Shown here piece by piece: positions 23,310 through 32,374 of a DNA stretch of 64,000 nucleotides. The number at the start of each line of letters is the position of its first letter. Within the stretch, counting starts at the first letter, position 1. The translations under genes were made by a program, and so were the position numbers. The notes under the pieces are model-generated. The model did not search any database, had not been told where the DNA came from, and worked only from the letters and a program-made list of their open reading frames with translations. The stretch covers positions 1 through 64,000 of the forward strand of contig NZ_CANMMT010000008.1 of NCBI RefSeq assembly GCF_947499065.1, written 5' to 3'. This DNA is from an uncultured Tenacibaculum sp. (GTDB lineage: Bacteria; Bacteroidota; Bacteroidia; Flavobacteriales; Flavobacteriaceae).

Positions 23310-24065
23310 TTAAATACCTAAAACTCTATTTAATATTTCTTGTCTTCTTCTTGCTACAGGGATGTTTTTGTTATTATTCATTTTGCAATAAAAACCATCA
23401 TTTTTTATAATTTTTGAAGTGTGATTTATATTTATGATATAACTTTTATGAGTTCTGAAAAAAGGCAAATTGTCTAAAATATCATCGTAATCACCAAGAT
23501 TTCGAGAAGCTATTATTTGTGTATTATTAGTACAGTGAAAAATAGTATAACGCCCTTGAGATTCTAAAAATATTATATCCTTAAATTTAATTAATTCAAT
23601 TCGATCATTAGATGGTATGGCAATAAAGTCTTGTTTTAAAGAATCGTTAATTGTTTTGTTTAGACTATTAATTTGAGTTTCGGATGTAAATATTTTCTCT
23701 TGAATATCTTTTTTAACTCTATTTACAGCTAAGATTAGTTCTTCTGTAACAATTGGTTTTAAAATATAATCAACAGCGTTGTACTTAAAAGCTTTTAAAG
23801 CATATTTTTCATGGGAAGTAACAAATATTACTTTAACATTTTGCGGTAACATACAATCTAATAAGTCAAATCCAGTTTTGTCTTTTAGTTGTATATCTAA
23901 AAACAGAATATCTGTATTATTATTTTGCAAGGCTTTTATTCCTTCTTCAAAAGAAGTAGCTTCAGCGATTACATTAATATCTCCACAAAACTCGTTTAAA
24001 TAATATTTTAAGAGTCTTATATTTTTTATTTCATCGTCTATAATAATAGCATTTATTTTTTCCAT
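23310..24065 (-). CDS. LytTR family response regulator
   Basis: A 251-aa two-component regulator. The receiver domain has Asp10/Asp11, the phospho-acceptor Asp57 in ILFLDIQLKD, and Lys103-Pro in DYILKP. From about residue 145 a LytTR DNA-binding domain follows (IKFKDIIFLESQGRYTIFH, FFRTHKSYIININH). It lies 10 bases downstream of its histidine kinase. LytTR domains bind paired 9-bp sites about one helical double-turn apart; three such sites occur upstream of the kinase gene. Confidence 0.93.
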   Translation of the reverse strand: MEKINAIIIDDEIKNIRLLKYYLNEFCGDINVIAEATSFEEGIKALQNNNTDILFLDIQLKDKTGFDLLDCMLPQNVKVIFVTSHEKYALKAFKYNAVDYILKPIVTEELILAVNRVKKDIQEKIFTSETQINSLNKTINDSLKQDFIAIPSNDRIELIKFKDIIFLESQGRYTIFHCTNNTQIIASRNLGDYDDILDNLPFFRTHKSYIININHTSKIIKNDGFYCKMNNNKNIPVARRRQEILNRVLGI

Positions 24066-24075
24066 AGTTTGTTTT

Positions 24076-27000
24076 TTATATGATGTTATCTTGTATAGGT
24101 ATATTTAAAACAACTTCAGTTCCTGAAGGATTACCATTTTCATGTAAGTCAATGATTTTTAATTGCATTTTTTTATTGTGTACGCTATTGTAGCCAGAAA
24201 TTCTATCCTTTAAAATTTCGGTACTCCAAGAACGTCTTTTTTTTCTTCTATAATTTTTGGCAGCAGTTCTACCTATGCCATTGTCAATTACTCTAATTTG
24301 TATATAATCGCTTATTATTGAGAAGTCTATAGTTAATTTCCAGTCTTCTTCTTTATTAGATAGTCCATGTATAATAGCATTTTCAATTATAGGTTGAATT
24401 AACATACAGGGTATTTTATGGTAGTTGATATTTATTTCAGGAGAGATATTGAAAATAGTATTTAGCTTTTTTTCGAAACGCATTTCTTCTAGTTCGATAT
24501 AGTTTTTTAAATAAGATATTTCATCTTTTAAAAAAGTCCACTCAGAGCCAGTCATATCTAGTGTTGTTCGAAAAAGTTTTGAAAAAATTTGAATATAATG
24601 AGTAGCTACTTTAACACCATCAAAAATTAATACACTTTGAATTCCGTTTAAAGCATTTGATATAAAATGAGGATTCATTTGCGCTCTCAATGCCTTAGAT
24701 TCTTGTTTAACAATTTGTAGTTGTGCTAAATATTTTTCATGAATCCTATTCTTTTTATGTTGATAAAAAAGATATAAACTTGATAGGATTAATAAGGCAC
24801 TCAAAAAATAAAACCAGGTTGTTTTATAAAAAATTTGGGAAACAAAAATGTTATATTTTAAATGATTAGATTGTTTTCCTTCATTATCATAACCTTTTAT
24901 TTCTAGCGTATGATTTCCAGAAGGTAAATCTCTTAATCGTAATGAACTAGTATTTTCCATTTTTATCCATTCATTATTATCATAATAACTGAGCTTGTAA
25001 AAGAAAAGGTTATCATTTGCGTTGTTTATAACACTGTTTTTCAAAGCAAATCCCATCTCTATACTATTATGATTATAAGAAAGCCTTATTTTTTTAGGCT
25101 TGTTTGAAAGTCCCATTCGTGTTCTAGTAACTTTCCCTTCTTCTGGATTGAATTTCTGTATATAGGAACAGTAAATGGATGATTTTTGAGGATTAAATAT
25201 TAGTTCATCAGGATTAAAGTTTACAATACCATTTAAACCTCCAAAATATAAGGTTCCGTTTTTAGCCTTATAAAAGGACTTAGCATTAAATTCATTATGG
25301 GGCATTCCATCTTTTTCATAATAATGATTAGTTAATGAATTTTTTAAATTGAGTTGTATGAGCCCATTAAAAGTACTAATCCATAAAAAATCACCATTTG
25401 GAATTAAGCCTACGATATTATTACTTTTTAAGCCTAAATTTTTTAATTCGATGTCTTGATAATTCGATTTTACTGAGATTTTATAAAGACCGTTACGAGA
25501 ACCAGCCCAAATGTTTCCATAAGAATCCTTTGTGATGACTTTTATAGATTTCGACATGTCTAAGTTTGAATTATCGTTTTTTAGATAAGTAACAGCTTTA
25601 TTGGTCTTTAAGTTTTTTTTGTATAAGCCTTGAAGACCTCCAATCCATAAATTATTGTTTTTTTTGTCTAAAAATAAATAGTTAATTTCCTTATTTAAAG
25701 ATATTGAAGGAGATAAGTTGCCAATATATATTAGTTTTTTTGTTTTTAAATTATATTTAAAAAGTCCATTGCTAGTAGCTAAACATAACTCATCATTAGC
25801 AATACTTAGAATGTCTAAAATTGTAGGAGGAGATTTTAATTTTAATTCATTAAATATATGATGAACAATATAAGTTTTACTCTTTAGATTAAGATCAAAA
25901 AGACAATTTGCAAAACCATACAAGATAACTTTATTTTTATTATTGATGAATTCCATATCATATATCATTCCATCATAAAAGGAGTTGTTTTTTTTAGTGC
26001 CCTTTAATTTAAATTTATTGAAAACACTATCAGTTCTAGTTTTTTTGTATAAACCATAATGAGCAGCAACGTAGGTGTTTAAGCTATCATCTTCAATAAT
26101 TCCTCTTGTACTAATAAGTTTGTTTTTATTACTTAAAAATCGATTAAATGAATTGTTATAAAGCTGGTAGCAATAAATTTTTTCAGGACTTATACCTATA
26201 ATAGTATTGTTTTGAAAAAATTTTACCTCTTTTACAGATACGTTAATAGAATTTAAAGTATTATTTTTTAAAATTGGTATTCCATTGCGAAACTCAATAG
26301 TTCCTAAGTATATTTTTTTGGTATCAGTTGCTATTAACTTATATGTGTTTTTTGATATATATTTTAACTTATAATTGAAAAAAGGCAATTGAAATATAAA
26401 TGCTTTTAAATCTTTATTGTAGAAATATTCACCTTCTTTTTGTCCTAATTTAAATTTACCATAATAACTTTTTTTGAAAGGTAGCTTTTCAGAAAAGCTG
26501 AGATAATAATAATTATAATTTATACTGTTTTTTTCATAGTTTTTTAAAAACGAATCAAGAAATGGATAAAATCTTAGTTTTTTGCTTTTGTTTAATGAAC
26601 CTTGATAAATACCATTGTAGGTTAAGAAAACAATTTGATGATTGGATATTTTTATAATTTTTGATTTAGCTAACAGATATAATTTTTCTTTAGGTAATGG
26701 GATGTTGAAGTTGTATTTTTCTATTTCATTGTTAGGTTTAATACAATAGAATACACTAGTACAGGTGCCTAGCCAAATATTCCCTTTAGCATCTTCATAA
26801 GCAGAATTAAACCAACTATCTCTTTTTTCTCCAATTTTTTCTATAGGATTTAAACGTTGAATGACTCCTTTGGTAGGATCAATTTTGAAAGCTCCAAATT
26901 CGGTTAAAGCCCAGAAGAACCCATTTTTAGTTTCAATAAAATCATAGACTTCTTCGATTATATTACCGTTTTTTGTTTTTAGCTTATAAAATTCTTTTTG

Positions 27001-27210
27001 GTTTCCCATTTCTCTAGTAATACCATTTAGGCTATTATGCCAGATAAAACCATAACTATCGATAAATAGAATTTTATTTTGAGAAGAAGAGATGCCACTA
27101 TCGGCAATTGAAATTTCGTTTATTTTATTTTGAGATAAACAATGTATAGAAATAATAATAAGCCATAATAAACTTATTGTTTTAAACCTCTTAAGCCCCC
27201 ACTTAATCAT
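24076..27210 (-). CDS. Histidine kinase with Reg_prop/Y_Y_Y sensor (LytS-type)
   Basis: A 1044-aa membrane sensor. After a signal peptide (LLWLIIISIHCLSQ), a periplasmic beta-propeller-like region carries repeats such as DAKGNIWLGT, DKKNNNLWIGGLQGLYK and DSYGNIWAGSRNGLYK. A Y_Y_Y domain follows around residues 690-780, then one transmembrane helix (FYFLSALLILSSLYLFYQ), then a His_kinase domain with the phospho-His in MNPHFISNALNGI (near 840) and an HATPase (ENAIIHGLSNKE, DNGIGR). It signals to the LytTR regulator. The short hairpin at 27225-27244 sits in its leader. Confidence 0.92.
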   Translation of the reverse strand: MIKWGLKRFKTISLLWLIIISIHCLSQNKINEISIADSGISSSQNKILFIDSYGFIWHNSLNGITREMGNQKEFYKLKTKNGNIIEEVYDFIETKNGFFWALTEFGAFKIDPTKGVIQRLNPIEKIGEKRDSWFNSAYEDAKGNIWLGTCTSVFYCIKPNNEIEKYNFNIPLPKEKLYLLAKSKIIKISNHQIVFLTYNGIYQGSLNKSKKLRFYPFLDSFLKNYEKNSINYNYYYLSFSEKLPFKKSYYGKFKLGQKEGEYFYNKDLKAFIFQLPFFNYKLKYISKNTYKLIATDTKKIYLGTIEFRNGIPILKNNTLNSINVSVKEVKFFQNNTIIGISPEKIYCYQLYNNSFNRFLSNKNKLISTRGIIEDDSLNTYVAAHYGLYKKTRTDSVFNKFKLKGTKKNNSFYDGMIYDMEFINNKNKVILYGFANCLFDLNLKSKTYIVHHIFNELKLKSPPTILDILSIANDELCLATSNGLFKYNLKTKKLIYIGNLSPSISLNKEINYLFLDKKNNNLWIGGLQGLYKKNLKTNKAVTYLKNDNSNLDMSKSIKVITKDSYGNIWAGSRNGLYKISVKSNYQDIELKNLGLKSNNIVGLIPNGDFLWISTFNGLIQLNLKNSLTNHYYEKDGMPHNEFNAKSFYKAKNGTLYFGGLNGIVNFNPDELIFNPQKSSIYCSYIQKFNPEEGKVTRTRMGLSNKPKKIRLSYNHNSIEMGFALKNSVINNANDNLFFYKLSYYDNNEWIKMENTSSLRLRDLPSGNHTLEIKGYDNEGKQSNHLKYNIFVSQIFYKTTWFYFLSALLILSSLYLFYQHKKNRIHEKYLAQLQIVKQESKALRAQMNPHFISNALNGIQSVLIFDGVKVATHYIQIFSKLFRTTLDMTGSEWTFLKDEISYLKNYIELEEMRFEKKLNTIFNISPEININYHKIPCMLIQPIIENAIIHGLSNKEEDWKLTIDFSIISDYIQIRVIDNGIGRTAAKNYRRKKRRSWSTEILKDRISGYNSVHNKKMQLKIIDLHENGNPSGTEVVLNIPIQDNII

Positions 27211-27444
27211 ATATAATACTATTACACCTATAAAATAATAGGTGATGTTAATTTATTTTAACAATAGAAAGTTATTATACTTAAGTAGTTTGGGAGGTTA
27301 AATATAATTTTTTAAAACAAGAAGAGCTAATTTTTAACCATTTATTACTTGACTTTAATTATCCATTACTAGTTGTTTTTTAATAAAAACTAATACATTC
27401 TTCAAATGACTTCAAAAAAGCCCTTCAGATATCTCCTTCAATTT

Positions 27445-27495
27445 ACCGTTTATTACACATTACCTACCGTTGGTTACATAGATGTATACGTTAGT
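27445..27495 (+). promoter_or_regulatory. Three tandem LytTR half-sites in 21-bp phase
   Basis: ACCGTTTAT (27445), ACCGTTGGT (27466) and TACGTTAGT (27487) each match the nine-base LytTR/AgrA consensus [TA][AC][CA]GTTN[AG][TG] at every position. Their starts are exactly 21 bp apart, i.e. 12-bp spacers, as in known LytTR operators. They lie 235 bp upstream of the kinase start. The rightward near-consensus -7 box starts 34 bp past the last site, which suggests activation of the rightward unit. Confidence 0.75.
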
Positions 27496-27528
27496 TGATT
27501 TACGCAAGGTTTTTATTAGGTATAGATG

Positions 27529-27536
27529 TTTCTTTG
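27529..27536 (+). promoter_or_regulatory. Near-consensus -7 box downstream of the LytTR sites
   Basis: TTTCTTTG differs from TAnnTTTG at one position. No -33 element is evident, as expected for an activator-dependent promoter. Confidence 0.35.
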
Positions 27537-27825
27537 TGTAGGAGTTAGCGAATATATAGCTCTAAATAAATTAGTTGAAATAGTACTCTATTAAACAGAA
27601 TTAAGTAATTCTTTTTAGAAAGTCTATTAATCAAGAAGCTAATTTAAAGTTCATAAAGTTAGGAATAAAAAAACAATGATAGAGTGGAGGCCATCAATGT
27701 TAAATCACCTACCAATGATAGTAGTTTGTTATTATGTTTAGATAATTAAGGGATATCTAGGGATACGTTATGTAAGGTTAGGCTATAAATTATTGGTAGG
27801 GAGTTGATGGTGATCACAAAATTTT

Positions 27826-27909
27826 ATCATCAGCCCTATTCACTGAGTTGGGGGACTTAGGCTCTTTCTATTAAATATAGTATAGTATTACGGAATAGGG
27901 TTTGATGAT
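27826..27909 (+). ncRNA. Possible structured leader or small RNA
   Basis: ATCATCA-G-CCCTATTC at 27826-27841 pairs with GAATAGGG-TT-TGATGAT at 27893-27909, giving 15 base pairs with one small internal loop around a 51-base interior. It lies between the LytTR operator and the orphan gene, in the predicted 5' leader. No riboswitch class is recognised. Confidence 0.35.
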
Positions 27910-27950
27910 TTTATAAAAAATGTTTTGATAGATAATACTAAGTAAGGGCT

Positions 27951-28037
27951 ATGAATATACTTATTGTGTTAATGTTTGTTCTCGTTCTATGTAATTGCAT
28001 GATAAAGATATGTTTAATTAGCCCTACTTTTATTTAA
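27951..28037 (+). CDS. Possible 28-aa hydrophobic peptide
   Basis: ATG 27951 opens a 28-codon frame MNILIVLMFVLVLCNCMIK that is strongly hydrophobic with three Cys in total and ends IS-PTFI. It could be a small exported or membrane peptide, or chance. It lies 9 bases upstream of the orphan gene and has no clear ribosome-binding site. Confidence 0.25.
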   Translation: MNILIVLMFVLVLCNCMIKICLISPTFI

Positions 28038-28046
28038 AATATGATT

Positions 28047-28376
28047 ATGGAGTTTAAGTTGACAACCTACAAAACAATTAGAGGAACAAAAGAAATTTTA
28101 GAGTTAAAAGATTATAAAGCAACAGAAGCTATAATTTACAAAGATGGTTCGCCTCGTTTTTATGTTGACTGTTTTGATTTGTGTACTGAATCTAATGTGA
28201 TTATGAATAGTATGGTGTTATGTCGTCAACAAAAACTTAAAGAGGTAATAAAAGAAATAGGCAGAATGAATAAGGTAAATATATCAATACAAAAAGCTCC
28301 TTTTTTTTCAATTAAGAAAAAGGTCGAGTTTAAAAAATTAGAATTACCTCCATTACCTAAAAAATGGTTAATATGA
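28047..28376 (+). CDS. Orphan 109-aa protein, paralogue of the Bat-operon protein
   Basis: The family is not recognised. The protein is 109 aa, soluble, with no signal peptide. Notable segments are FKLTTYKT, TEAIIYKD, FYVDCFDL-TESNVIMNS, NISIQKAPFFSIK and LELPPLPKKWL. It aligns end to end without gaps with the protein at 56879-57208 at about 70% identity (32 differences in 109). ATG 28047 is chosen because it matches the paralogue's MRFKL start; ATG 28041 is also in frame. It is divergent from the LytTR kinase and may be driven from the LytTR sites. Confidence 0.75.
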   Translation: MEFKLTTYKTIRGTKEILELKDYKATEAIIYKDGSPRFYVDCFDLCTESNVIMNSMVLCRQQKLKEVIKEIGRMNKVNISIQKAPFFSIKKKVEFKKLELPPLPKKWLI

Positions 28377-28519
28377 TAGTGATGTTAAAGGAGGTAAGTG
28401 TATTCTAATTTTACTAATTACTATTCAATAAATAAAGGGAAATTGCAAAGAAAACAATACCCAGCCCCCCGAAGGCGCTTTATATTTAGGATGTTTCGAA
28501 TTTCTAGGGATAAAGAGTT

Positions 28520-28554
28520 AGAAAGATGTTATGTAAATAACATCTTTCTTTTTT
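28520..28554 (+). terminator. Terminator of the orphan-gene unit
   Basis: The stem AGAAAGATGTTA/TAACATCTTTCT has a 6-base loop and is followed by T's on the plus strand only. It lies 144 bases after the orphan stop, so the unit has a long 3' region. Confidence 0.75.
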
Positions 28555-28591
28555 GTAAAAAAATTGTTTTTTTATATTAAGGTTTTAAATA

Positions 28592-30715
28592 TTAAAAAGC
28601 CATACTTAATTGAATTCGTTTTCTAACAATATCAACTTCTAATACTTTTACTTCTACATGTTGATGTAAACTTACATGTTCATTCACATCTTTTACAAAA
28701 GTATTGGCAAGGTTAGATACATGCACCAATCCACTTTCCTTAATGCCGATATCTACAAAACATCCAAAATTGGTAATATTATTTACAATTCCAGGTAGTT
28801 TCATACCTACTTTAATATCGTCAATAGTTTTTATGTGTTCATTAAAGCTAAAAGTTTTAGCCTTTTCTCTTGGGTCTAAACCTGGTTTTTCTAACTCCTT
28901 TATAATATCTTGTAAAGTAGGAAGTCCGTAGGATTCTGTAACATATTGCTGTAATTTTAATTGTTTTAAAACAGACGTGTTACCTATTATATCAATTACA
29001 TTATTACCAGAATCTTTAGCCATTTGTTTTACTAAAGTATATCGTTCAGGGTGAACAGCAGAATCATCTAATGGATTGCTACTATTTTTAATACGTAAAA
29101 AACCAGCAGATTGTTCAAAAGCTTTTCCTCCTAATCGTGGTACTTTTTTTATAGCAGTTCTATTTGCAAAAGCTCCATGTTCGTTTCTATAATTTACAAT
29201 GTTTTCCGCTAATTTAGGCCCTATTCCAGATACATAGCTTAATAAAGAGGCGCTTGCTGTATTTATATTTACACCTACTTTATTTACACAATGTTCTACA
29301 ACAGTATCTAACGATTTTTTTAAACTTGATTGTTCTACATCGTGTTGATATTGTCCTACACCGATAGACTTTGCATCGATTTTTACCAATTCCGCTAAAG
29401 GATCAGCTAATCTACGACCAATTGAAATTGCTCCTCTCACAGTTACGTCGTAGTTAGGAAATTCATCACGAGCAATTTTTGAAGCTGAATAAATGGATGC
29501 CCCAGCTTCGCTGACAACAAAAACTTCTATAGAGTTTTTAAAATGAATTCGTTTTACAAGTTGTTCTGTTTCTCTAGATGCTGTTCCATTACCAATAGCA
29601 ATTGCTTCAATTTTATATGCGTCTGTTAATGAGCTAATTTTTTTTATAGCCTCTGTTGCTTGACGTTGAGGAGCATGAGGGAAAATAGTTTCATTATGTA
29701 ATAAATTACCTTGAGCATCTAAACAAACTATTTTACAACCGGTTCTAAAGCCAGGATCAATTGCTAGTATACGTTTTTCTCCTAATGGAGCACCTAATAA
29801 AAGTTGTTGTAGATTTTTAGCAAATACTTTTATAGCACTTTCGTCTGCTTTTTCTTTTGCCAAATTAAGGGACTCTGTACTTAGAGAAGGTAAAAGTAAA
29901 CGTTTGTAAGCATCTGCTATGGCTAACTCGATTTGATCAGCACATTCATTATGTGAACGAATGATACGGTCTTCCATTTTTTGAAGAGCTCGTTCATTAT
30001 CTATCTCAATTTTTACTCGAATGAAGCCCTCTTTTTCAGCCCTTAAAATTGCCAATAAGCGATGTGAAGGAATACGACTTAAATTTTCCTCCCAATCGAA
30101 ATAGTCCTTAAATTTTTGAGCTGCTTCTTCGTCTTTTTTAGTTTTAACAACTTTTGTAATAATGGTAGCAAAACGCTCTAATTGATATCTAATATTATTT
30201 CTAATGTCTGTACGTTCGTTAACCCATTCAGCAATAATATGACGCGCACCTTCTAGAGCTTTTTCTTCAGAATCTACTTCTTTGTTAATATATTTTGAAG
30301 CTGTATATTCTAAGTCGTTTACTCTTTGACTCATAATCATTTTAGCCAAAGGTTCTAAGCCATTTTTTCGAGCGGTTTCTGCTTTTGTTTTACGTTTCTT
30401 TTTATATGGAAGATATAAATCTTCTAAAGAAGTAAGGTCTTCTATTTTATCTATTTTATCTTTTAGTTCTTGAGTTAAAAGATTTTGATCTTCAATAGCC
30501 TTTAAAATAGCTGTTTTCCTTTTTTCAATAGCTTCAAATTGTTCTTTTAATTGAACTATTTGTCCGATTTCAACTTCATCTAAATTACCTGTTTTCTCTT
30601 TTCGATAACGAGCAATAAAAGGGACAGTACAATCTTCGTTTAACAATTCGATAGTATTTTGAATTGATTTTTGTGAGATTTGTACACGAGAAGTAATATA
30701 GGATATAAGTTGCAT
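28592..30715 (-). CDS. tex: Tex-family RNA-binding protein
   Basis: A 707-aa transcription accessory factor. An N-terminal helical part (FIARYRKEKTGNLDEVEI) is followed by a YqgF/RNase H-like domain (ILAIDPGFRTGCKIVCLD), a helix-hairpin-helix pair (LLSYVSGIGPKLAENIVNYR) and a C-terminal S1 domain (GMKLPGIVNNITNFGCFVDIG, SGLVHVSNLA). It is a little shorter than E. coli YhgF (773). It follows a secreted protein of unknown function after 3 bases. Confidence 0.95.
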   Translation of the reverse strand: MQLISYITSRVQISQKSIQNTIELLNEDCTVPFIARYRKEKTGNLDEVEIGQIVQLKEQFEAIEKRKTAILKAIEDQNLLTQELKDKIDKIEDLTSLEDLYLPYKKKRKTKAETARKNGLEPLAKMIMSQRVNDLEYTASKYINKEVDSEEKALEGARHIIAEWVNERTDIRNNIRYQLERFATIITKVVKTKKDEEAAQKFKDYFDWEENLSRIPSHRLLAILRAEKEGFIRVKIEIDNERALQKMEDRIIRSHNECADQIELAIADAYKRLLLPSLSTESLNLAKEKADESAIKVFAKNLQQLLLGAPLGEKRILAIDPGFRTGCKIVCLDAQGNLLHNETIFPHAPQRQATEAIKKISSLTDAYKIEAIAIGNGTASRETEQLVKRIHFKNSIEVFVVSEAGASIYSASKIARDEFPNYDVTVRGAISIGRRLADPLAELVKIDAKSIGVGQYQHDVEQSSLKKSLDTVVEHCVNKVGVNINTASASLLSYVSGIGPKLAENIVNYRNEHGAFANRTAIKKVPRLGGKAFEQSAGFLRIKNSSNPLDDSAVHPERYTLVKQMAKDSGNNVIDIIGNTSVLKQLKLQQYVTESYGLPTLQDIIKELEKPGLDPREKAKTFSFNEHIKTIDDIKVGMKLPGIVNNITNFGCFVDIGIKESGLVHVSNLANTFVKDVNEHVSLHQHVEVKVLEVDIVRKRIQLSMAF

Positions 30716-30718
30716 AAA

Positions 30719-32302
30719 TTAATTGAATTTATAGTAAGTATACTTTTTTGTTAAAGGTAAATAAGATCCAAGGATAGTTGAGTTGTTGGTTTTAAAAACA
30801 TCAAAAGCTATTGGAACTTCTATCTTTTTTTGTTCGTTTTCATATATACCATCTTTCTCGTTAGAGAGTATTGGTTTTATAAAGCTAGTAATTTTGTCAT
30901 ATAAGTTTTCCTTAATAGTGCCTGACAAATGATTAAAATTTTTATCAAAAAGACAATGAATACGAACTGATTTTGTAGTTAAATAACTAGTGTAAGAATT
31001 AAAATTTACTTGAGAAAAGTTATTAGTATCAATAAAATTAGGAGCTCCAGCCATTAATACCATTCCTAAAATCGTAGAAATTGTATTAGTTCCCTTACTA
31101 GCTAATTTAGAACTTCCAATGACTATTTCATAACCATTTGTATTTTTCATTACTCCAATGCCTATGTTGCTTTGAGAAATCTTTCTTAAAAATTTATTTG
31201 TCTTTTCTAAATCGCGATGATCTTCAAATGCACCACCTTCTTGAAAGATAGGAGTATTTTTAAAATTGATAGAATTGTTTGATTTAGCTGTAATTTCTTT
31301 TAATAATTGTTCTCTTTTTATATCGTAAATAGTAAATGTTAATATGTTTTTGGATGCTGCTACTTGAAATAATAGATTGTTGTGAATAAAAGAGTTAGAC
31401 CTTTTATACATTTTTTTTACATTGAATAAAGGTTTTTTTATTTTTTGAAATGAATAAGTGCCTTTATCTATATTTAATGTTAATATTTGAGTGTAAAATC
31501 TATTTTTATCTAGCGTAATTATTACATTGTTATTGTTAACATAAAGCTTGCTTAATCTTGAAGCAAGATCTATTGAAGTAGGTGAAGTTTGATTTCTTTT
31601 AGTTGTTGTAGAAAAGCTTTTATAAACTATCTCATTTTTATATGGAATTTCATTAATTTTAGTAAGCTCATAAACTATATTTCCAATCTGTCTATGGTTA
31701 GGTTTAGTGTAATCAACCAGGAGTTTTTTTAAAGAAATTTCTTTAGTGTCAGTAATTAAAAACTTTTCATTTTGAAAGTTAAATTTGGTTGAGGTAGTAG
31801 CACCATTACTATAATAGTTCCTAGAAACTATGGCTGAGTTTTTTTCATTCAGAAAAAGTAAATGAACTTTATTTCCTTTATTAACACTTTGAAGAAATCG
31901 AAGATTTTTTAATTCAAAATTACTTTCAGTTATGATAGTTTTGTTTTTGTCAAATAAGAATTTAGCTAAAATAAATTTACTTCTTTCATTGTTAGAAAGA
32001 ATAAGCGTGTAATTATTTTCTTGATTATATAATTTTCCAATAATTACGTTGTATTTAGGTTTTATACCTTTTAAAACTAACTTTTTTCTATTTTGAAAAT
32101 CTTTATTTAATAAATAAGCATAAATGCTTTTCTTTTTAAATAAGAAGGTTGAAATATTATCAGTGTATTTATTAAATATTGAAAATGATTTTTGAATGTG
32201 TTTTGATGAGTTTTCTATTTCAGGCTTAAAACTTCCAATTTGTTTTTGAGAACTAACATGAGTTAAGTTCATAATCATCAAAATGAAAATAATTTTTTTC
32301 AT
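30719..32302 (-). CDS. Secreted protein of unknown function
   Basis: A 527-aa protein with signal peptide MKKIIFILMIMNLTHVSSQ. The mature part is Lys/Asn-rich and mostly beta by appearance, without a motif I recognise. It contains an AMAGAPNF-type hydrophobic patch (TISTILGMVLMAGAPNFID). It is probably periplasmic or surface exposed and is co-directional with tex. No function is proposed. Confidence 0.7.
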   Translation of the reverse strand: MKKIIFILMIMNLTHVSSQKQIGSFKPEIENSSKHIQKSFSIFNKYTDNISTFLFKKKSIYAYLLNKDFQNRKKLVLKGIKPKYNVIIGKLYNQENNYTLILSNNERSKFILAKFLFDKNKTIITESNFELKNLRFLQSVNKGNKVHLLFLNEKNSAIVSRNYYSNGATTSTKFNFQNEKFLITDTKEISLKKLLVDYTKPNHRQIGNIVYELTKINEIPYKNEIVYKSFSTTTKRNQTSPTSIDLASRLSKLYVNNNNVIITLDKNRFYTQILTLNIDKGTYSFQKIKKPLFNVKKMYKRSNSFIHNNLLFQVAASKNILTFTIYDIKREQLLKEITAKSNNSINFKNTPIFQEGGAFEDHRDLEKTNKFLRKISQSNIGIGVMKNTNGYEIVIGSSKLASKGTNTISTILGMVLMAGAPNFIDTNNFSQVNFNSYTSYLTTKSVRIHCLFDKNFNHLSGTIKENLYDKITSFIKPILSNEKDGIYENEQKKIEVPIAFDVFKTNNSTILGSYLPLTKKYTYYKFN

Positions 32303-32320
32303 ATCAATTTATTTATAATA

Positions 32321-32347
32321 AAAAAAACCTCACTAAAAAGTGAGGTT
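32321..32347 (-). terminator. Terminator after metG
   Basis: The stem AACCTCACT/AGTGAGGTT has a 4-base loop; read leftward it is followed by a run of T. Confidence 0.75.
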
Positions 32348-32374
32348 ACGAATATACTAAAATGTTGTTTTTGT

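Larger units (their letters stand above)
27211..28046. other. Long regulatory intergenic region
   Basis: The 830-bp gap between the divergent kinase and orphan genes has no sizeable frame. It holds a short hairpin in the kinase leader (CACCTAT/ATAGGTG, 27225-27244), three phased LytTR half-sites (27445-27495), a near-consensus -7 box (27529-27536), a long stem (27826-27909) and a possible 28-codon gene (27951-28037). The stretch 27540-27820 shows nothing that I can assign. Confidence 0.6.

Noticed and set aside
27540..27820. Search for a further gene between the LytTR sites and the long stem
   Set aside because: All frames are short and interrupted; nothing beyond scattered AT-rich sequence could be supported.
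28398..28580. 60-codon frame with a GGAGG just upstream of its GTG
   Set aside because: It runs through the strong terminator hairpin at 28520-28554, its composition is unlike a protein, and Bacteroidota rarely rely on Shine-Dalgarno sites.
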